Below, in pieces: positions 9,950 through 21,127 of a stretch of 64,000 nt of DNA (position 1 is the first letter of the stretch; every line of letters starts with the position of its first letter). The translations under genes were made by a program, and so were the position numbers. Source of the DNA: Lasiosphaeria ovina (Eukaryota; Ascomycota; Sordariomycetes; Sordariales; Lasiosphaeriaceae); contig JAULSN010000006.1 in NCBI GenBank assembly GCA_033439765.1, positions 1,922,001 through 1,986,000 of the forward strand. Direction: 5' to 3'. The notes under the pieces are model-generated. The model was given only the letters and a program-made list of their open reading frames with translations. It ran no database searches and was not told the DNA's origin.

Positions 9950-12135
9950 ATGACATCTCCCCGCCTGGAAGCCCGGGCCGTCACCTCGGGGTCTCAACAC
10001 AGCGGCGCCTCCCTACGCGACCCTTTCCAAGATCCCTCTGATGCCTCATCACAGGAAGGTGCATCATCAAGGAGTGTACCAGACGTATGTACGGCGGTGC
10101 GACCGTTGGTTATCACAGCCCTAACAGTATTTGAAGGATGCCCAGCCAACGGCAGTGACACTGCCCCAGAGAGCGGTTCTTCCACCTAACAACGATGACG
10201 AGGACAGAATTGTGAGGGTCTGAATGTTTGTTGCGGCGAGATCATACTTACGAGAGGCAGACGCCAGCACCGGCACATGAGGAGGTGCTCAATGAAAAGA
10301 TTGTTGTTCCTTGCGATGAACAACTCGATGTCGAGAGGGCGCTCCCACTCGCTGTTGGCATTGACGCCGAGAAGCACGCAGAGCCAGACGCGAAGACCAC
10401 AAATCCCATCAAACGGCTAACGAAGGCATTCATAAAAACTTACTGTCCAAAAGAGGAGCCGGGCCTCGTGCTTCCCACTGGCCCAACGGACGAGGAGAAG
10501 ACCAGATATATCCACACTAACCGCGTTCCGCTGTATATCTTTGGAATCATTTCTTTTCTTACACTGTCGGCGGGCATGTGGCTGTTTGTCGCGTGCGCCT
10601 CAATCTTTGCATGGTATGGCGTTTTTGTTGGGTTTCTCAACCTCTATCTGATCATCTCGTATTTTGTTGGCGTTGTCGGCAAGGACTGGGACTACGGCCT
10701 GCACAAGGAGATGGTAGAGCAGTTTCCCATCACGGACGAGTCGGCCCCAACCGTCGACGTGTACCTCCCCTGCTGCTCCGAGCCTCTAGAGATTATCGAA
10801 AACACGTACAAGCACATCGTCAAGCTCGAGTGGCCTGCGCATAAGTTACAGGTCTATGTCTTGGATGATGGCAACCAAGCTGCGATTCGCGCGCTCGCCG
10901 AGAGCTACGGTTTCAGCTACATCGTCCGCGACGACCGGCCGCGACTGCGCAAGGCGGGCAATCTCCGGTGGGCGTTTTCTCGGACCAGCGGCAACTTCTT
11001 CACCATCTTCGACGCTGACTTCTGCCCACGCCCCGACTTCCTCACTGAGCTCGTCGTCGAGCACCTCGCCGACGAGAAGACGGCCATCGTCCAGTCTCCC
11101 CAGTTCTTCCGCGTCACGGACGACCAGACGTGGGTGGAGCAGGGCGCCGGTGCCACGCAGGAGCTCTTCTACCGCGTTGTGCAGGTCAACCGCAACAAGT
11201 GGGGTGCCTCGATATGCGTCGGCAGCAATGCCGTCTACAGACGCGCTGCGCTGGTCGACGTTGGCGGTACTGCCGAGATTGGCTTTTCGGAGGACGTCCA
11301 TACAGGGTGAGAGCCACTCGTCTCCCCGTTCCCCATCCATAATGTCGGTTAAATCAAAAGAATCCCTTGCTGAGAAAGACGAGGTTCGGTGCCGTCGACC
11401 GTGGCTGGAAAGTCAAATACGTACCGCTGTGTTTGGCGACGGGAATCTGCCCGAACACTCCGCGCTCTTTCTTTTCCCAGCAGATGCGGTGGGCGCGCGG
11501 AAGCACGACGCTTCTGACCACCAAGCACTTCTGGGTCTCCAATTTGACGCTAATGCAGAAAGTGTGCTATCTTTGCGGTAAGTTTGGAGTATCGTGGCTA
11601 ATGTGGCTCTTCCAATCCGGCTGACGTTTCCTCTCCTTCATCGGGGAAAGGCCTGCTCTACTACTCGGCCGTGTCGGTCGGCATCTTCATCTCACCCATC
11701 CCCGGAACTCTGCTGCTGATTCTGAGGCCGCAGTGGTTCAAGTACTACAACTTGTCGTTTGCCATCCCGTCCATCCTGTACGGCGCGGTCGTGTTCCGGT
11801 TCTGGGCCAAGGCCAAGTACGGCTTCAACGTGCAGCACGTCATGGTGGTGCAGTCGTATGCGTACCTGACGGCCATCAAGGACCGCCTGTTCGGCATCGA
11901 GCTGCTGTGGGCCGCGTCGGGCGACAAGAAGGCGCACAAGAGCAGCAACAAGTTCCGCAACATGCGCATCCTATGCGCCATCTGGACCCTGACGACGTTC
12001 GGAGGCGCCATCGCTGCCGTCACCTATCGCATCGTCCACCACTTCACCTGGTACCACACCCTGCCGCTGCTCATCCTCAATACCTACAACTTTTACATCA
12101 CCCACTACTTCATTTTTTGTTCGTGGCGCTGGTGA
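9950..12135 (+). CDS. GT2 membrane polysaccharide synthase, cellulose-synthase (BcsA)-like
   Basis: This processive family 2 glycosyltransferase would polymerise a UDP-sugar at a membrane while exporting the chain. There are five exons: 9950-10084, 10137-10211, 10261-11306, 11384-11577 and 11651-12135, with phases matching at every junction (644 residues). The first two exons encode a low-complexity cytosolic leader and are less certain. Two membrane helices lie at about 159-208, then the catalytic domain: YVLDDG (about 270-274), FDADF (320-324), SEDVHTG (413-419) and the QQMRW motif (451-455) that marks processive beta-linked synthases. At least four further helices follow (LLYYSAVSVGIF, LSFAIPSILYGAVV, ILCAIWTLTTFGGAIAAV and LLILNTYNFYI). 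No PilZ domain is evident. UGDH and GH12 are neighbours. The product could be cellulose, another beta-glucan or a glucuronate-containing polymer; the sequence does not decide. Confidence 0.88.
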
Positions 12136-13244
12136 GGTGTCTGCCTGCATCGTGGATGGCAAATCTCGTATCATCGTGGGCTTGATTTCCATCTGTTGAA
12201 AGGGAGTCCGTCAGTCCGACAGTTCCGAGATTCAAAGTACTTCTTGGCGGTATCCAATGTACATGGCCATGCCCTTTGGATCATTTCGCTTATATAAGTT
12301 TGTAATAGAGAGCGGTTGTTTGAATTTGTCATCGGAATTTAGCGCCATGAAATGGAGGCCGAGGTCTGTCAACTTGCATGCTCCAGAAATCCGTCATCAT
12401 CGGCTGTCTCGGAATCAATTCGGACTGAGTAGGAAGGTTAGATTGTTGGGCGTACGACCAAAGGAAGGGGACCGGCAGAAGTCAGCGGGAGCGTATTCGT
12501 CACACAGACACAGCCAGATCATCACTTCTACCCCATGTTTTCAGGTGCGTGTTACGCACTTGACCGGCGCAGGAACACGACACGGAACAATGCCGTTGGC
12601 CCCGCGATCTAAGGCAGATTTCGGATATTAAATGACACCCGGTCAGACCCGGTCGCATCCTGTTCTTGAGTCAGGGGAAGCAACATTACAGAGTCCGAAA
12701 ATGCTACAGTCCGAGATTGCTATATTGCCCGGGTTCAGTGTGTTGGGCGATACCCGGAATTCCAGGAGTAATATCATGGATTCGGCGCAGCAGCATTATT
12801 CTCCACGACCAAGTCCCGCCGCTACGGTTACCATCAACCTGGTAATGGCTTTAAAAATGTAAAAGTAAACCCGGAGGATTTGGGGGTTATCCACTTAATA
12901 CGAGGTCGTATTGAGATTGGAGGAACTGTGCCGCAGCAAACCGTCACCGTCCCACGGCCACACCTCTGCTGCCCAAACAAATCGGCCGGCCGGCATCCTG
13001 TCAGCCATCAGCCTAAAGCTGATCGGCAGGCCACACGACAAAGACAGCAAGAAAGTGGAAGCGTGCAACCCAACGTGGCCCTACATATAGCACGCCCCCT
13101 CTCTCCAAAGCAACTTCACTTGCACTCCTCAGGCCGCCCCATTTCAACCGCAAGAGTTTACGTGAGTCCAGCGTTGGCCCGACTGTAAGCCAAGTGACGT
13201 CACATTGCACACGGGGATCCAAGACCGCAACCCCCAAAACCAAA
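12136..13244. other. intergenic with upstream region of the Thr-rich secreted protein
   Basis: These 1.1 kb have no supported gene. A TATA-like CATATAG at about 13084-13090 lies 155 bases ahead of the next ATG, and a CT-rich stretch follows it (CCCCCTCTCTCC), a common fungal promoter arrangement. Confidence 0.4.
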
Positions 13245-14336
13245 ATGGGTATCTTTCGCCTTCTTCCCACAGTGGCAGCTCTGGCGGTGTCGTTGCTGTC
13301 GCTGCACGCTCCTGTGGCCAGCGCGCAGTCATGGTCCAGCGACAGCACCAGCTATCATTATGAGTCGACATGCTTGACGGGCTACGGCAGTCCGGGCGCC
13401 ACGCCGCTGCCGACCGCCTACGAGCGGTTCCCCGAGACGACCACGTCGGTCGCGCCGCTCGTGACGGTCGACGTGACCGACTACGTCACGGCCGACACGA
13501 CCACTGCCTTCGTGACGACGACGTGGCTCGACATCTACGTCACGACCACCGTCACCGTGGTCGCGACCAGCACCACCACCACCGGGACCACCTTCGCCAC
13601 GCTCACCACCACCACGACCGTGTGCGCCGGCGCCGGCACCGGCTCCGCCGCTACACCCGCAAGCACCGCGACCGTCTACACGGGCACGTACGACCCCGCG
13701 CCGGGCCAGAACACGACGCTCCCGGCGACGTTCCCGACCACCGTGTCGTGCGTCATCCACGACACGGAGCTCGTCTTCGTGTGGCCGACGGCCGTAGGCA
13801 CCAACACGGTCACATCCACCTACACACCCTCTACGGCCGCCGAAACCAGCACCATCACCAACACGTACACGCGCACGCTGTACGCGTACGCCCCCAGCAC
13901 AGTGATCAAGACGGCGACCTCGTACGCCGTCGCCGACAAGACCGCGACTGCCACGGTCGACTGCGGCGCCGCTGCCATCCCCACGGTCACGTACGCGGCG
14001 CGCTGCGCGCCGCAGAACCTGCTCGCCGAGGCCGGCGGCCACGGGCTCGACGTGACCAACTTCAACGCGGCGTTCGTGTTCGGCGGGACGTCGGAGCTCG
14101 CGCCTGGCGACCCCAGCCGCTGCTGCCAGCTGTGCGTCGACAACGCGGCCGCCGGGTGTGTGGCGTCCGTCTACTGGGCGCAGAGCAGCTCGTGCCTGCT
14201 CGGCTATGTCGGCGGCCCCGAGACGTGTCCTGTCGCGTTCGACTACTCTGCCCCTGATTATATTTTGCCAAGGTTGGGGAATATTGTGCAGACGAGCGGT
14301 GGGTGTGGGAGTATTAAGTTTGTGCCGGCGCCTTGA
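13245..14336 (+). CDS. secreted Thr-rich protein with C-terminal Cys-rich module
   Basis: This single-exon gene encodes 363 residues. A clear signal peptide (residues 1-27, ending VASA-Q) is followed by a long Thr/Ser/Val-rich region with repeated TTT, TVT and STxT runs (residues about 60-240), expected to be heavily O-glycosylated. The C-terminal 100 residues hold paired cysteines (PSRCCQLC, GCVASVYW, SSCLLG, ETCPV) that resemble a PAN/apple-like adhesive module, though I cannot assign it firmly. There is no GPI-type tail. The start was chosen at the ATG directly before the signal peptide. It is probably a cell-wall or extracellular adhesin-like protein. No specific function is claimed. Confidence 0.8.
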   Translation: MGIFRLLPTVAALAVSLLSLHAPVASAQSWSSDSTSYHYESTCLTGYGSPGATPLPTAYERFPETTTSVAPLVTVDVTDYVTADTTTAFVTTTWLDIYVTTTVTVVATSTTTTGTTFATLTTTTTVCAGAGTGSAATPASTATVYTGTYDPAPGQNTTLPATFPTTVSCVIHDTELVFVWPTAVGTNTVTSTYTPSTAAETSTITNTYTRTLYAYAPSTVIKTATSYAVADKTATATVDCGAAAIPTVTYAARCAPQNLLAEAGGHGLDVTNFNAAFVFGGTSELAPGDPSRCCQLCVDNAAAGCVASVYWAQSSSCLLGYVGGPETCPVAFDYSAPDYILPRLGNIVQTSGGCGSIKFVPAP

Positions 14337-14800
14337 TTAAATTTGTCTTGGGAGCTTTGGGGGGTGGCCGGTTGAAGGTTTGGAGACGAGCTTTTGTTGC
14401 TGCATTCGGGACACGGTTAAAACTACATTTAAAACTACATGAATATATTAGGTAGAATCTAGTTAGCTGGGGGCTTCATTTGATGGGGCTTTGTAATAAA
14501 TAATGATTATCTCATGAATTGTAAAGTGGCCGGTTGCTCCTCACCCTAGAACCAAAGAAAAAAAAGAATAAAACCTAATGCGTCTAGATCCTGTTTCATG
14601 TTTCAAGCCTTACATTGGAAGAAAGAGAGATCCATTCTGGCCCATCGACGGGGACAGGAATCGACGGTAAGGGCACTTAGAAAGCAGGAAGAAGAGAACC
14701 AACATAAGAATTTTGCTTTTTCTTTCTTTTTCCACGACTATTCGCCTTTAATAACCAGATGTCTACCCATTTCCTCCGCGCCCACACACCTCCGTTACCT
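14337..14800. other. convergent 3' region
   Basis: These 464 AT-richer bases lie between two tail-to-tail genes. AATAAA-like motifs (GTAATAAATAATG near 14492 and AAGAATAAAACC near 14563) could serve polyadenylation of the upstream gene. No coding frame is supported. Confidence 0.4.
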
Positions 14801-15932
14801 TCAGCCCTTCCACCCCGTCAAACTCGCCAGCCTAGCCATAACCCCAACCGACTCGAAGCTCAGCGGGGCCGTATAATCCACAATAAACAGCGACACCGCG
14901 ACCTTGCCGGCCGCAACCGCATTCGTCTCGCCCGGCAGCCCGCACTCGCCAGTCACACACTCATTCACCCCGGCCGCGAGCGGGCGCAGGTTCGACCACG
15001 TGAACGTCCCCGGAACAGCCGGCACAGGGACGACGGCGTCGACCTCGGCGCCGCCGGTGAAGCGCGTCTGCACGACGGGGACGCGCGAGAAGTTCCCCGC
15101 GAACAGCGGCGGGATGTTGACGTTGAGCCCGTGGCCCAGCGGCAGGATCGGCTTGCCCTTTTTCCCTTTGGGCGCGGAACTGATGACAGCCTGCACGACG
15201 CGGAACGAGACGGCTGCCGCGCGGTACGCGTCGCTGTCTGTCCCGTGCACGTCGTAGTACGCGATCGCCTTGTTGCTTGCCGATAGCGCGATCGCGGGGA
15301 TGCTGCGCGCCGTGGCTGTGTAGCTTTTTGAGAGAAAAAAAAAAGGGGGGGGGGATTGGTTAGCTTCTCTTTGGTATAATGGCAGTTGACTTCCGCTGGC
15401 TGAGTGGACTTACGCGGCGCCGGCGGTCCCGGAGAGGGTCCAGACGAACGGGCCGAGGTTGGTGCCGTAGTTCGGCCCAGTGACGACGAGGTCCGGGACG
15501 GCAAAGTCGGCAAACTTGGGCAGCACGTAGTCGAGGCCGACGAGGGTGCAGGCGGCGGGCGTGCCGTTGTAGTACCAGATGTGGCTGTCGAGCGGGTCGG
15601 GGCCGACCGAAGGCGCGCCGGCAGGGACTAGGTTGTACTGCGACGGGCCCGTCAGGGCCGGCTCCGTCGTGAAGTCGGTGCGGCCGCCCTGGCCGCTCTG
15701 CTGCAGCGCGGGGGCGACGATATATACTGTGATGGGGCTGTTAGTTCTCGTCCAGACTATCGTGGCCATGGTGTGTGGCCATACCGTTGTGTCCGGCGCC
15801 CTTGAGCAGCTTGTACAGCTCACGAAGGTTCCCCGACCCAAACCCATCGTCGTTGGACATCAGGATGTTGATGCCATTGCAGAAGCCGGCCAGGACCAAT
15901 GCGGCCCCCGCGAGGGCAGAAGAATACCGCAT
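14801..15932 (-). CDS. secreted SurE-like acid phosphatase / 5'-nucleotidase
   Basis: This survival-protein-E family phosphatase has three exons (15932-15785, 15726-15414, 15323-14801) and 327 residues. A signal peptide (about residues 1-20) leads straight into the SurE metal site LMSNDDGFGSGN (Asp28 and Asp29), followed by VYIVAPALQQSGQGG and the VTGPNYGTNLG loop, all conserved in the family. Fungal secreted members are annotated as acid phosphatases releasing phosphate from nucleotides or phosphomonoesters. Intron 2 carries a striking C10-T10 tract (plus-strand A10G10 at 15335-15354) just before its acceptor. The gene lies tail to tail with the Thr-rich secreted protein gene. Confidence 0.9.
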
Positions 15933-16592
15933 GGCGAGGATGATGCAACCGACGACGAGAGGGACTGGTGATAGTGGATAGGAGCAGAGACACCGAGGAG
16001 CGGTTGTTCCCCTCATGCCTTTTTATCGTTGGTCATAATCTTTCGGGACTTTGCGAACGATTCTCTCCTTCCCGAACCGACCAAGAGGTCCGCATTTGAC
16101 TAGGGGTGCCGAGCCTGTGGGGATCCGATAGGCGGCCCAGGGTGGTATTCCGTCTCACGGTGGCAAAGTAACGGTCCCGATAAGCAGATCCTGTCTCAAT
16201 TCGGCAGCTTGTCGCGTGCTGTGCATACCGACCAGCGGTCCAGCTCTAGCCCCAGATTCCAGGATCCATTTTCCCCAGGCCTCTTATCGCTCCTTGTCCC
16301 TGCCGGCCGCTTCCGCCCTGGACTCCATTGTGTGGGAATGACGATTGTTGGGTGTTGGGATAATGAGCACGAGTACACTCGACAAGAACAACACCAGTTG
16401 CAGATGGGAGAATATTAGTCCAAAAAGAAAGCGTCAATTAACTGCAAAAATGAATCTGTAGTACTTTCTTCAGCCATGTGGGTATCAAGATTATTCTCCG
16501 CATAAAATAGCCCCAACGCTCAGTTCCAAATGTCATATCCGTCATGTGGCCTCGCCACTGTCCTGATCTTCCGACCGGCCATCATCCCGCTG
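15933..16592. other. intergenic, upstream of the SurE-like gene
   Basis: These 660 bases hold no supported gene. A CGATAAAAAGG element on the minus strand (about 16017-16027) lies about 90 bases upstream of the SurE-like ATG and could be its TATA box. Confidence 0.4.
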
Positions 16593-19416
16593 TCAATCAC
16601 TGTCAGGGGGCTTGCTTGTCTGGCTCTCCTGAGCGCTGGCGGGAAAGTCGCCGGCCAAGCCCGTATTCCACCGCAAAAGCTCGCTGTTAAGCTTGTCCGG
16701 GATAAATCTGGAGTAGGCTGGCGGGGGTTCGACGACTGGCTCGGGCTCTGGTATCTTCGACAAAGACCGGCCGAGGCCTTCGGCAATGGTTGCGCCAATG
16801 TATCTTCGCAGCTCAATATTCTCCCTGGCGTCCCCCTTTTCAAGCTGAAATTGCTCCTCTTTGGACGAGTCTTTTCGACGGAGGGCTTTGATTTCATTCA
16901 GGACGTGAAGCAGCGCATCCTCGGGGCAGCGGTCTCGCTTCCCTGCAAATCGCTCTGAGCGCACATATCGTCTGGTAACGTCGGTGGCACCTTCACGGGA
17001 GAAGGCGATGCAGTAACTCATCTTTTTGCCCCAACCTGTGCAGGATCTGTTAGCATCATCGCCACATACGTGGCCAAGGTGTCAGTGGCTTGGAATACGG
17101 GAGTTACTCACGTTCAGAATAAAGAAGAGGGTCGTCCCACGCCTCCTCACACGCGTCGATGTGGATCCATCTCTTCTGGTACTCCGAGTAGACTTCGGTC
17201 CAGACATGGTCCTCGGCGTTCCACACCCAACGGGTCCTTGACCCGACCGCTCGGCACAGCATGCTGAAGCAGTTGGCCCACTCGCCAACGCGCCCTCTCC
17301 TCGTCACCAATAGTTTCCACGCGCTAGCGTAGCGAGGAAAGCGTTCAAAAGATCCACAAGTCAGGCACCTGTAGAGTTCAACGCGCCTGGCTTGGCAGGC
17401 CTGCTCTTCCGGTGTTGGTGTCGCAAACCCCTCCGATTTCGTGGGCGAAAAGCAGACTGGGCATGGCGGGTTGTTCACCCATGTAAAGAAGCTGCGCTTA
17501 AACCACCGCAGCAGGGCGCGGATGACGCAGTCTTGGTAACCCCATTCTGGCTTTCGGCCATCCCCGCACGACTCGGCCTGCACCTGGAGCACTTGTCGTT
17601 CTTCTTCAGCCTCCCCATAGATCCTGTCAAGCGGCACCACGGCAAGCGCCTCGTCCAGAAGGCCCGGGTTCTCCCATTCTATGGGGAACCCGCTTAGAGA
17701 CAGTAGTAGAGCCCGGAACTTTTGCGAATCTTCACTCGGTTTAGGTGGTGTCGGGATCGGTTCGTATTTGCTCTTGGAACTGTCTGCTTGTGGCGTGTAC
17801 TCAGGTGGCGTCGGGATCAGCTGGTATTTGCGCTTGGCACTGTCTGCTTGTGGAGTGTTCCCAGCGACAGAATCACCCCGGCTCTGAGGTTTTTCTGGAG
17901 TCCGTTTTTCCTTCGCCGGCAGCGAAGCCAGCCTCTTGGTTCTTAGAAGCTGTTCAAACTGGACCCTTAAGTCCTTGGCCCACTCATCGCCAAACAGTTC
18001 CTGGTTCTTTGTGGGACTTGGCGGCTCGGGTGTTGTCGATGTTTCTTGAGATTTGGCAATGCTCATCGTGTCAACCAGAGGGTCTGCGTGCTTGCCGTCT
18101 GTTAAAGGGAGGTTTGGGGTCAAGCCACTGCGCCATTCGATTTCTTGGAAGACAGGGTGGAAAGGTACCACGATGGCGTTGCCCGAGTCTGGGGACCCAG
18201 CAACAACGTGGCCATACAAACTGCCGCTCTCGGCGTCCACGACCCACGAGCCGCAGTCTCCGACCTCGAGAGGATAGTCGAAGGCGACACTGAAGACTTG
18301 CTGGAATCGAGCGCTGTTCGGAGCCCGACTGTACACCGGAGTCCCTGACATGGTACCCGTCAACACGCCGCGTGAAGTCGCGCTCAGGACTCTTGCGTCC
18401 TTGGGCTCTTCCGAGACGTATGCGACTTTGACTGGGTTGCATGGCTGCTGGCTAGGTCCCGCAATCTCGTTCGGACGGGCGTGCAAGGCGTCGGTGACCT
18501 CGATCAAGGCAAAGTCGAGGTCAGAAGCGGGGGCGTCCAACGACGACAGAAAGACGGGGCCCAAGTTCTGACTGGGGCTTGGTTCGGAAGAAGCTGCATT
18601 TCTGCGACTGCTCTCTCTGAAATTCTGCCTGGGCGGTGCTCGCAGCCGTTCACGGTTCCCAAAGACTCTGAATTCGTCGACATCAGAGTTGTCCCCCCTT
18701 TCGTCCTCTGTTTCGTCGATGTCGCTAAAACCGTCGATGTCGATCTCGTCATCGCTCTCTGAAAGGGGGATTAATGGCAGTGTTATTTTGGGCTGAAAGA
18801 CGTGTGCAGCTGTGGTGTAGTAGAACTTGTCCTCCAGCTGGATGACACCTCCCAGCGTGGCCTGCGCAGCCGAGTCGCCGACAGCGAACCTGGCGCCACA
18901 GGGGCTTGCTTTGGGCGGAGAGGCGAATCTTAAGATTTCGGCCTTGATGGCTGATTCGTGTGCGTTTGCGAGCTGGATGAGTTGCTCAAAGTCGGGGGCC
19001 TTGGGCATGTGGCCCGTCTTCAGGCCGCGATAGCCGTCCAAAAGGCCGCTCTCCTTGATGACCTTGCGGACTTCCTTGCGGTGGGCAGCGACCTCGCAGC
19101 AGAATACTATTGTGGGGCTGGCGTTCCTCGGGACCTTTCCTAGCATGTAGATGGACCACGTCACCCAGCTGGAAATGGGCTCGATGAAGCGGTCCAGGTG
19201 GTTTTTTATTTTGGGCGCGACCTCGTTGAATGCATGTCGTGCAGGGCCCTTCGCTTCCCAACACGAAATCCTGCCGACCTTGCCGATGTAGCGGCCGACC
19301 GACTGCTCGGGATTGGGCCATGTGGTGCTTTCCTTCTCTGTCCATTGTGAGAGAAACGAAAGACCGGTCGCGTGTGGCCGCAGGTCGGGCTGGGAGAATG
19401 GCGTTGCCGTCTCCAT
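16593..19416 (-). CDS. png1: fusion: trypsin-fold (Cys-nucleophile) domain + PNG1-like peptide:N-glycanase, catalytic Cys lost
   Basis: Two exons (19416-17112 and 17035-16593; intron 76 nt with a GCTAAC branch site) encode 915 residues. Residues 1-450 resemble a fungal protein family with a trypsin-like fold: TTAAHVF (His205), [10 protein letters not shown] (acidic residue about 299-301) and GDCGSWVVD (Cys388 in place of Ser), with an acidic insert at 219-247. Residues 451-915 are a PNG1 homologue: [50 protein letters not shown], a zinc-ligand pair CPVC...CLTC, then the transglutaminase core. There [10 protein letters not shown] carries Val710 where active PNGases have the catalytic Cys; His737 and Asp754 remain. 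Loss of the catalytic Cys is, as I recall, known from Neurospora-type PNG1, which is non-deglycosylating. An internal Met451 (18066) sits where a free-standing PNG1 would start, so two products are possible. Confidence 0.85.
17737..17856 (-). repeat. tandem 60-bp coding duplication in the PNG1 linker
   Basis: Two adjacent 20-residue units (residues 521-540 and 541-560) begin TPQADS and end IPTPP plus two residues. They differ at only a few positions, so this is a recent in-frame duplication in the disordered linker ahead of the PNGase core. Confidence 0.8.
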
Positions 19417-19943
19417 TTTTGAGTTGATGGGCGTGTTGGAGACGGAAAAAGAGGGGAAAGAGAATCATGGGCGAAACGAGTGGAGGCAGGATCAAGCGAC
19501 ATGATGGTAGCTCCAATTCGGCGATAAGCCCAAAATATAGAAGGAGCGACCTCAGCTGAGGTGCGCTAACCTCGACTCGACAGCGACGTAGTCCCGGGCA
19601 GTGCTGACGCCGCTGACGCCTGTCTCAGGGGACACGCGGCCTCCAAAGCCCCGTCGTTCCACTCACTGAAGCAAGAAGCCCAAAACCCATTTTTGACAAA
19701 TCGGCTTGCCAATTTCTTGTCTTGGCAGGCGACTCCGCCTCCGCTACGATGCGATGATATCGTGCATGCCAAGATTCGTGGCGTTACACCGCATATGAAT
19801 GAGGAATCGTGGTTTGGGAGGAAGGAGAGTCGGAGCCTTGCGAGAACATCAACTTTCCAGCATTGTCAAAATCCCCACGCCCCTATCAATTCATTTGTCC
19901 TTCTTTCTTTGGCGTTGGACAAGCCTAGATAGTTCGTTCGACA
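19417..19943. other. divergent promoter region
   Basis: These 527 bases separate two divergent starts (the protease-PNG1 fusion and the membrane-anchored protein). The CT-rich tract CCTTCTTTCTTT (about 19900) is a plausible initiator region for the plus-strand gene. No coding frame is supported. Confidence 0.4.
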
Positions 19944-21127
19944 ATGGGAATGGATACAGTGGACGGCGGCAACAACAACGCGAACGGACTCGCGTCGAGT
20001 GTGCTAGATTTTCCATTCGCCCAACACACCAAGGACGCTATTTGCGCCGAGTTTTGGGATTCGCTCGCCACGACCGGCCAGCGACTCCAGAGCCCGTCGA
20101 CTGACCTCGACAAGTACTGGGCCTACTACTACAAGGAGTGCAGCAGTGCTCTTCACGACGGCGGCCGACATGTGGCCACCAGAAGCCACAGCGACGTCGT
20201 CGACTGCGTTCGCAAACTGCGCCAAGGGATGCTGCGCGACGACATCAAAACTGCGCTGAGCGCCAAGCTGAGCGCTCCCCACGCCAACCAAGATGAGATG
20301 CTGGACAACTCAATCGATCTGGCGGCCAGCCTGCTGCTGATGGCCAGTTTCGGCTCCTTCTCTTACGGCTTCTCAGGCCGCAGCCGCATATGCTGGAGCC
20401 AGGGTTCGCTGAGCGACTTCCTCGGCGTCTACTTTGAGCCCGACGACAAGTCGGCCGCCCGCGCCCACGACAGCATCAAGCTGGAGAAGATCTTCAAGGC
20501 GAGCAACCTTGATCGCATCGCCGGGCTCGAGGTGGTGTGGACGGACAATATCGTCGACCACCTGCGCATGACCGACGACGACACGCGCGTCCACATCTTC
20601 CACCACGCCTCCTTTCTCGAGCTGCAGCGGCAGAACCCGGGCACTCTACTCCCAGAAGGCCTCGCCGAAGAGACGCTGCAGACGCTTGCAGTGCTCTTCC
20701 CGTCGTCCGACAGGGAGACAAAGCAGTGGTTCGCCAAGCTGCCTCCCGGAGATGGCCGGCTCGACGCGCGCATCCTGCACTGCGGCAGGCTGAAGACGGA
20801 CGACCGGCAGATCGACAGGTTCAAGTTCTGGAGAGACCGCCTGGTGATGCTCAAGGAGGTGTTTGACGAAGCGCAGCCCAGAACCATATCGCAGTGGTGG
20901 TACGACAGGCGGAATGGGGTGCAATGGTAGGTCACCTGCATTTTATTATATCCAATCCATCTGAACTAATGCTTTCCAGGTACACATTCTGGGTTGCCGT
21001 GCTCGTGCTGGTCTTGACGGTGGTGTTTGGGCTGGTCCAGAGCATCGAAGGGGGCATGCAAGTGTATTACTCGGCCAAGGCACTGACTGCCGACGGAGGA
21101 GGTGCTGCAAACGGGGGGGCAGGGTAG
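19944..21127 (+). CDS. fungal protein of unknown function with C-terminal membrane anchor
   Basis: Two exons (19944-20926 and 20980-21127; 53-nt intron) encode 376 residues. The main body (residues 1-315) is soluble, alpha-helical and rich in charged residues. It ends in the block QWWYDRRNGVQWYTFWVAVL, leading into one membrane helix (about 332-352) and a short Ala/Gly-rich tail. The WWYDRRNxVQWYTFWxA signature is common in a lineage-specific family of ascomycete proteins without known function. No catalytic motif is visible. The gene is divergent from the fusion gene. A second ATG two codons downstream could be the start. Confidence 0.82.

Noticed and set aside
13329..14257. Long frames antisense to and out of phase with the Thr-rich protein gene (237 and 295 codons)
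   Set aside because: They are Arg/His/Gly-rich shadows produced by the repetitive ACC/ACG codons of the real gene.
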